A stretch of 64,000 nt of DNA, taken from NCBI RefSeq assembly GCF_002918555.1, contig NZ_PQMB01000001.1:372087-436086 (forward strand). Direction: 5' to 3'. Source of the stretch: Citrobacter amalonaticus (lineage in GTDB: Bacteria > Pseudomonadota > Gammaproteobacteria > Enterobacterales > Enterobacteriaceae). Below, one piece after another: positions 63,698 through 64,000 of the stretch. The notes under the pieces were generated by a model that worked only from the letters and a program-made list of their open reading frames with translations, did no database searches and was not told where the DNA came from. Within the stretch, counting starts at the first letter, position 1. Each line of letters starts with the position of its first letter. A program made the position numbers and the translations under genes.

Positions 63698-64000
63698 TTA
63701 ACCGCTTGATTTACCAGCAACGGATTTTGTATAGACCGCAGCAATAGCACTATTTGCTAAAACCGCATCCCGCCACCAGACGTTTGCAAGCCCGGAGGTC
63801 TGTTCATTCCAGCCAATCCACACCGGTTCAAACAGAATTTGAGCTTCGACATTCTTCTCAATCAGCGCGCCGCTTTCAAGGAACCGTTGTGCCAGATAAC
63901 GCGGCAAATATCCGCATCCCAGCCCGCTGATCTGTAGCTCCAGCTTGGTCTTAAAATCAAAAACCGTAATGGCCTCCTGATCGTCAAGAAGCTGGGATGC
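63698..64000 (-). CDS. yeeY: LysR-family regulator YeeY, C-terminal part only
   Basis: The frame is open from base 64000 to TAA 63700-63698, giving the last 100 residues; the N-terminal HTH lies beyond the window. The piece includes DDQEAITVFDFKTKLELQ, ISGLGCGYLPRYLAQRFLESGALIEK and PVWIGWNEQTSGL, the end of a LysR effector domain and very like E. coli YeeY. Its position next to plaP fits the E. coli order. The target genes are unknown to me. Confidence 0.9.
   Translation of the reverse strand, partial: ASQLLDDQEAITVFDFKTKLELQISGLGCGYLPRYLAQRFLESGALIEKNVEAQILFEPVWIGWNEQTSGLANVWWRDAVLANSAIAAVYTKSVAGKSSG

Overview
The window reads as a chromosomal segment of an enteric bacterium (Enterobacteriaceae), most likely Citrobacter or a close relative. 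The reasons are the housekeeping order yeeX-yeeA-sbmC-dacD-sbcB-yeeD-yeeE-plaP-yeeY known from Escherichia and Salmonella, a cob/cbi-pocR-pduF-pdu block nearly colinear with Salmonella, ERIC and REP repeats typical of enterics, and no phsABC/sopA between dacD and sbcB. The genus is an inference from remembered gene order and protein similarity, not from a search.

Region 1 (1-18383) is a visibly AT-richer SPI-1/ETT2-type type III secretion (T3SS) cluster in two divergent operons. The minus-strand operon runs pilotin-like lipoprotein, invF-like AraC regulator, an unrecognised 89-aa ORF, invG secretin, invE gatekeeper, an unrecognised 105-aa ORF, invA, invB, invC, invI, invJ, spaO (with a likely internal start), spaP, spaQ, spaR, spaS and a lytic transglycosylase cut by the window edge. 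The plus-strand operon is prgH-prgI-prgJ-prgK-orgA-orgB. All structural parts of the basal body, needle, sorting platform, export gate and ATPase look intact. No translocon, effector, SicA-type chaperone or HilA-type regulator is visible here; such genes could lie left of base 1.

Region 2 (18578-35467) is a minus-strand, tightly overlapping 20-gene operon for anaerobic (cobalt-early) adenosylcobalamin synthesis: cbiABCDETFGHJKLMNQOP-cobUST. A cobalamin riboswitch lies in its leader. An ERIC repeat sits inside the same leader between the riboswitch and cbiA, and a small hairpin frames the cbiA ribosome-binding site.

Region 3 (35468-37902) holds the AraC-family activator pocR and the propanediol facilitator pduF, both minus strand, with AT-rich control regions on either side.

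Region 4 (38427-55219) is a complete 21-gene pdu operon (A,B,C,D,E,G,H,J,K,L,M,N,O,P,Q,S,T,U,V,W,X). It encodes a bacterial microcompartment that degrades 1,2-propanediol with a B12-dependent diol dehydratase. Regions 2-4 form one physiological unit: PduF admits propanediol, PocR senses it and turns on both operons, the cbi/cob genes make the cofactor, and the compartment uses it. The operon ends in a strong terminator.

Region 5 (55252-64000) is ordinary chromosomal backbone: yeeX, yeeA, sbmC with an SOS (LexA) box, dacD, sbcB, tsuB/yeeD, tsuA/yeeE, plaP and the 3' part of yeeY, with one ERIC and one REP element.

Most worth a second look are the two unassigned small T3SS ORFs, the SpaO internal start, the ERIC inside the riboswitch leader, an octamer shared by the cbi and pdu control regions, and a family of N-terminal amphipathic peptides on six Pdu proteins.
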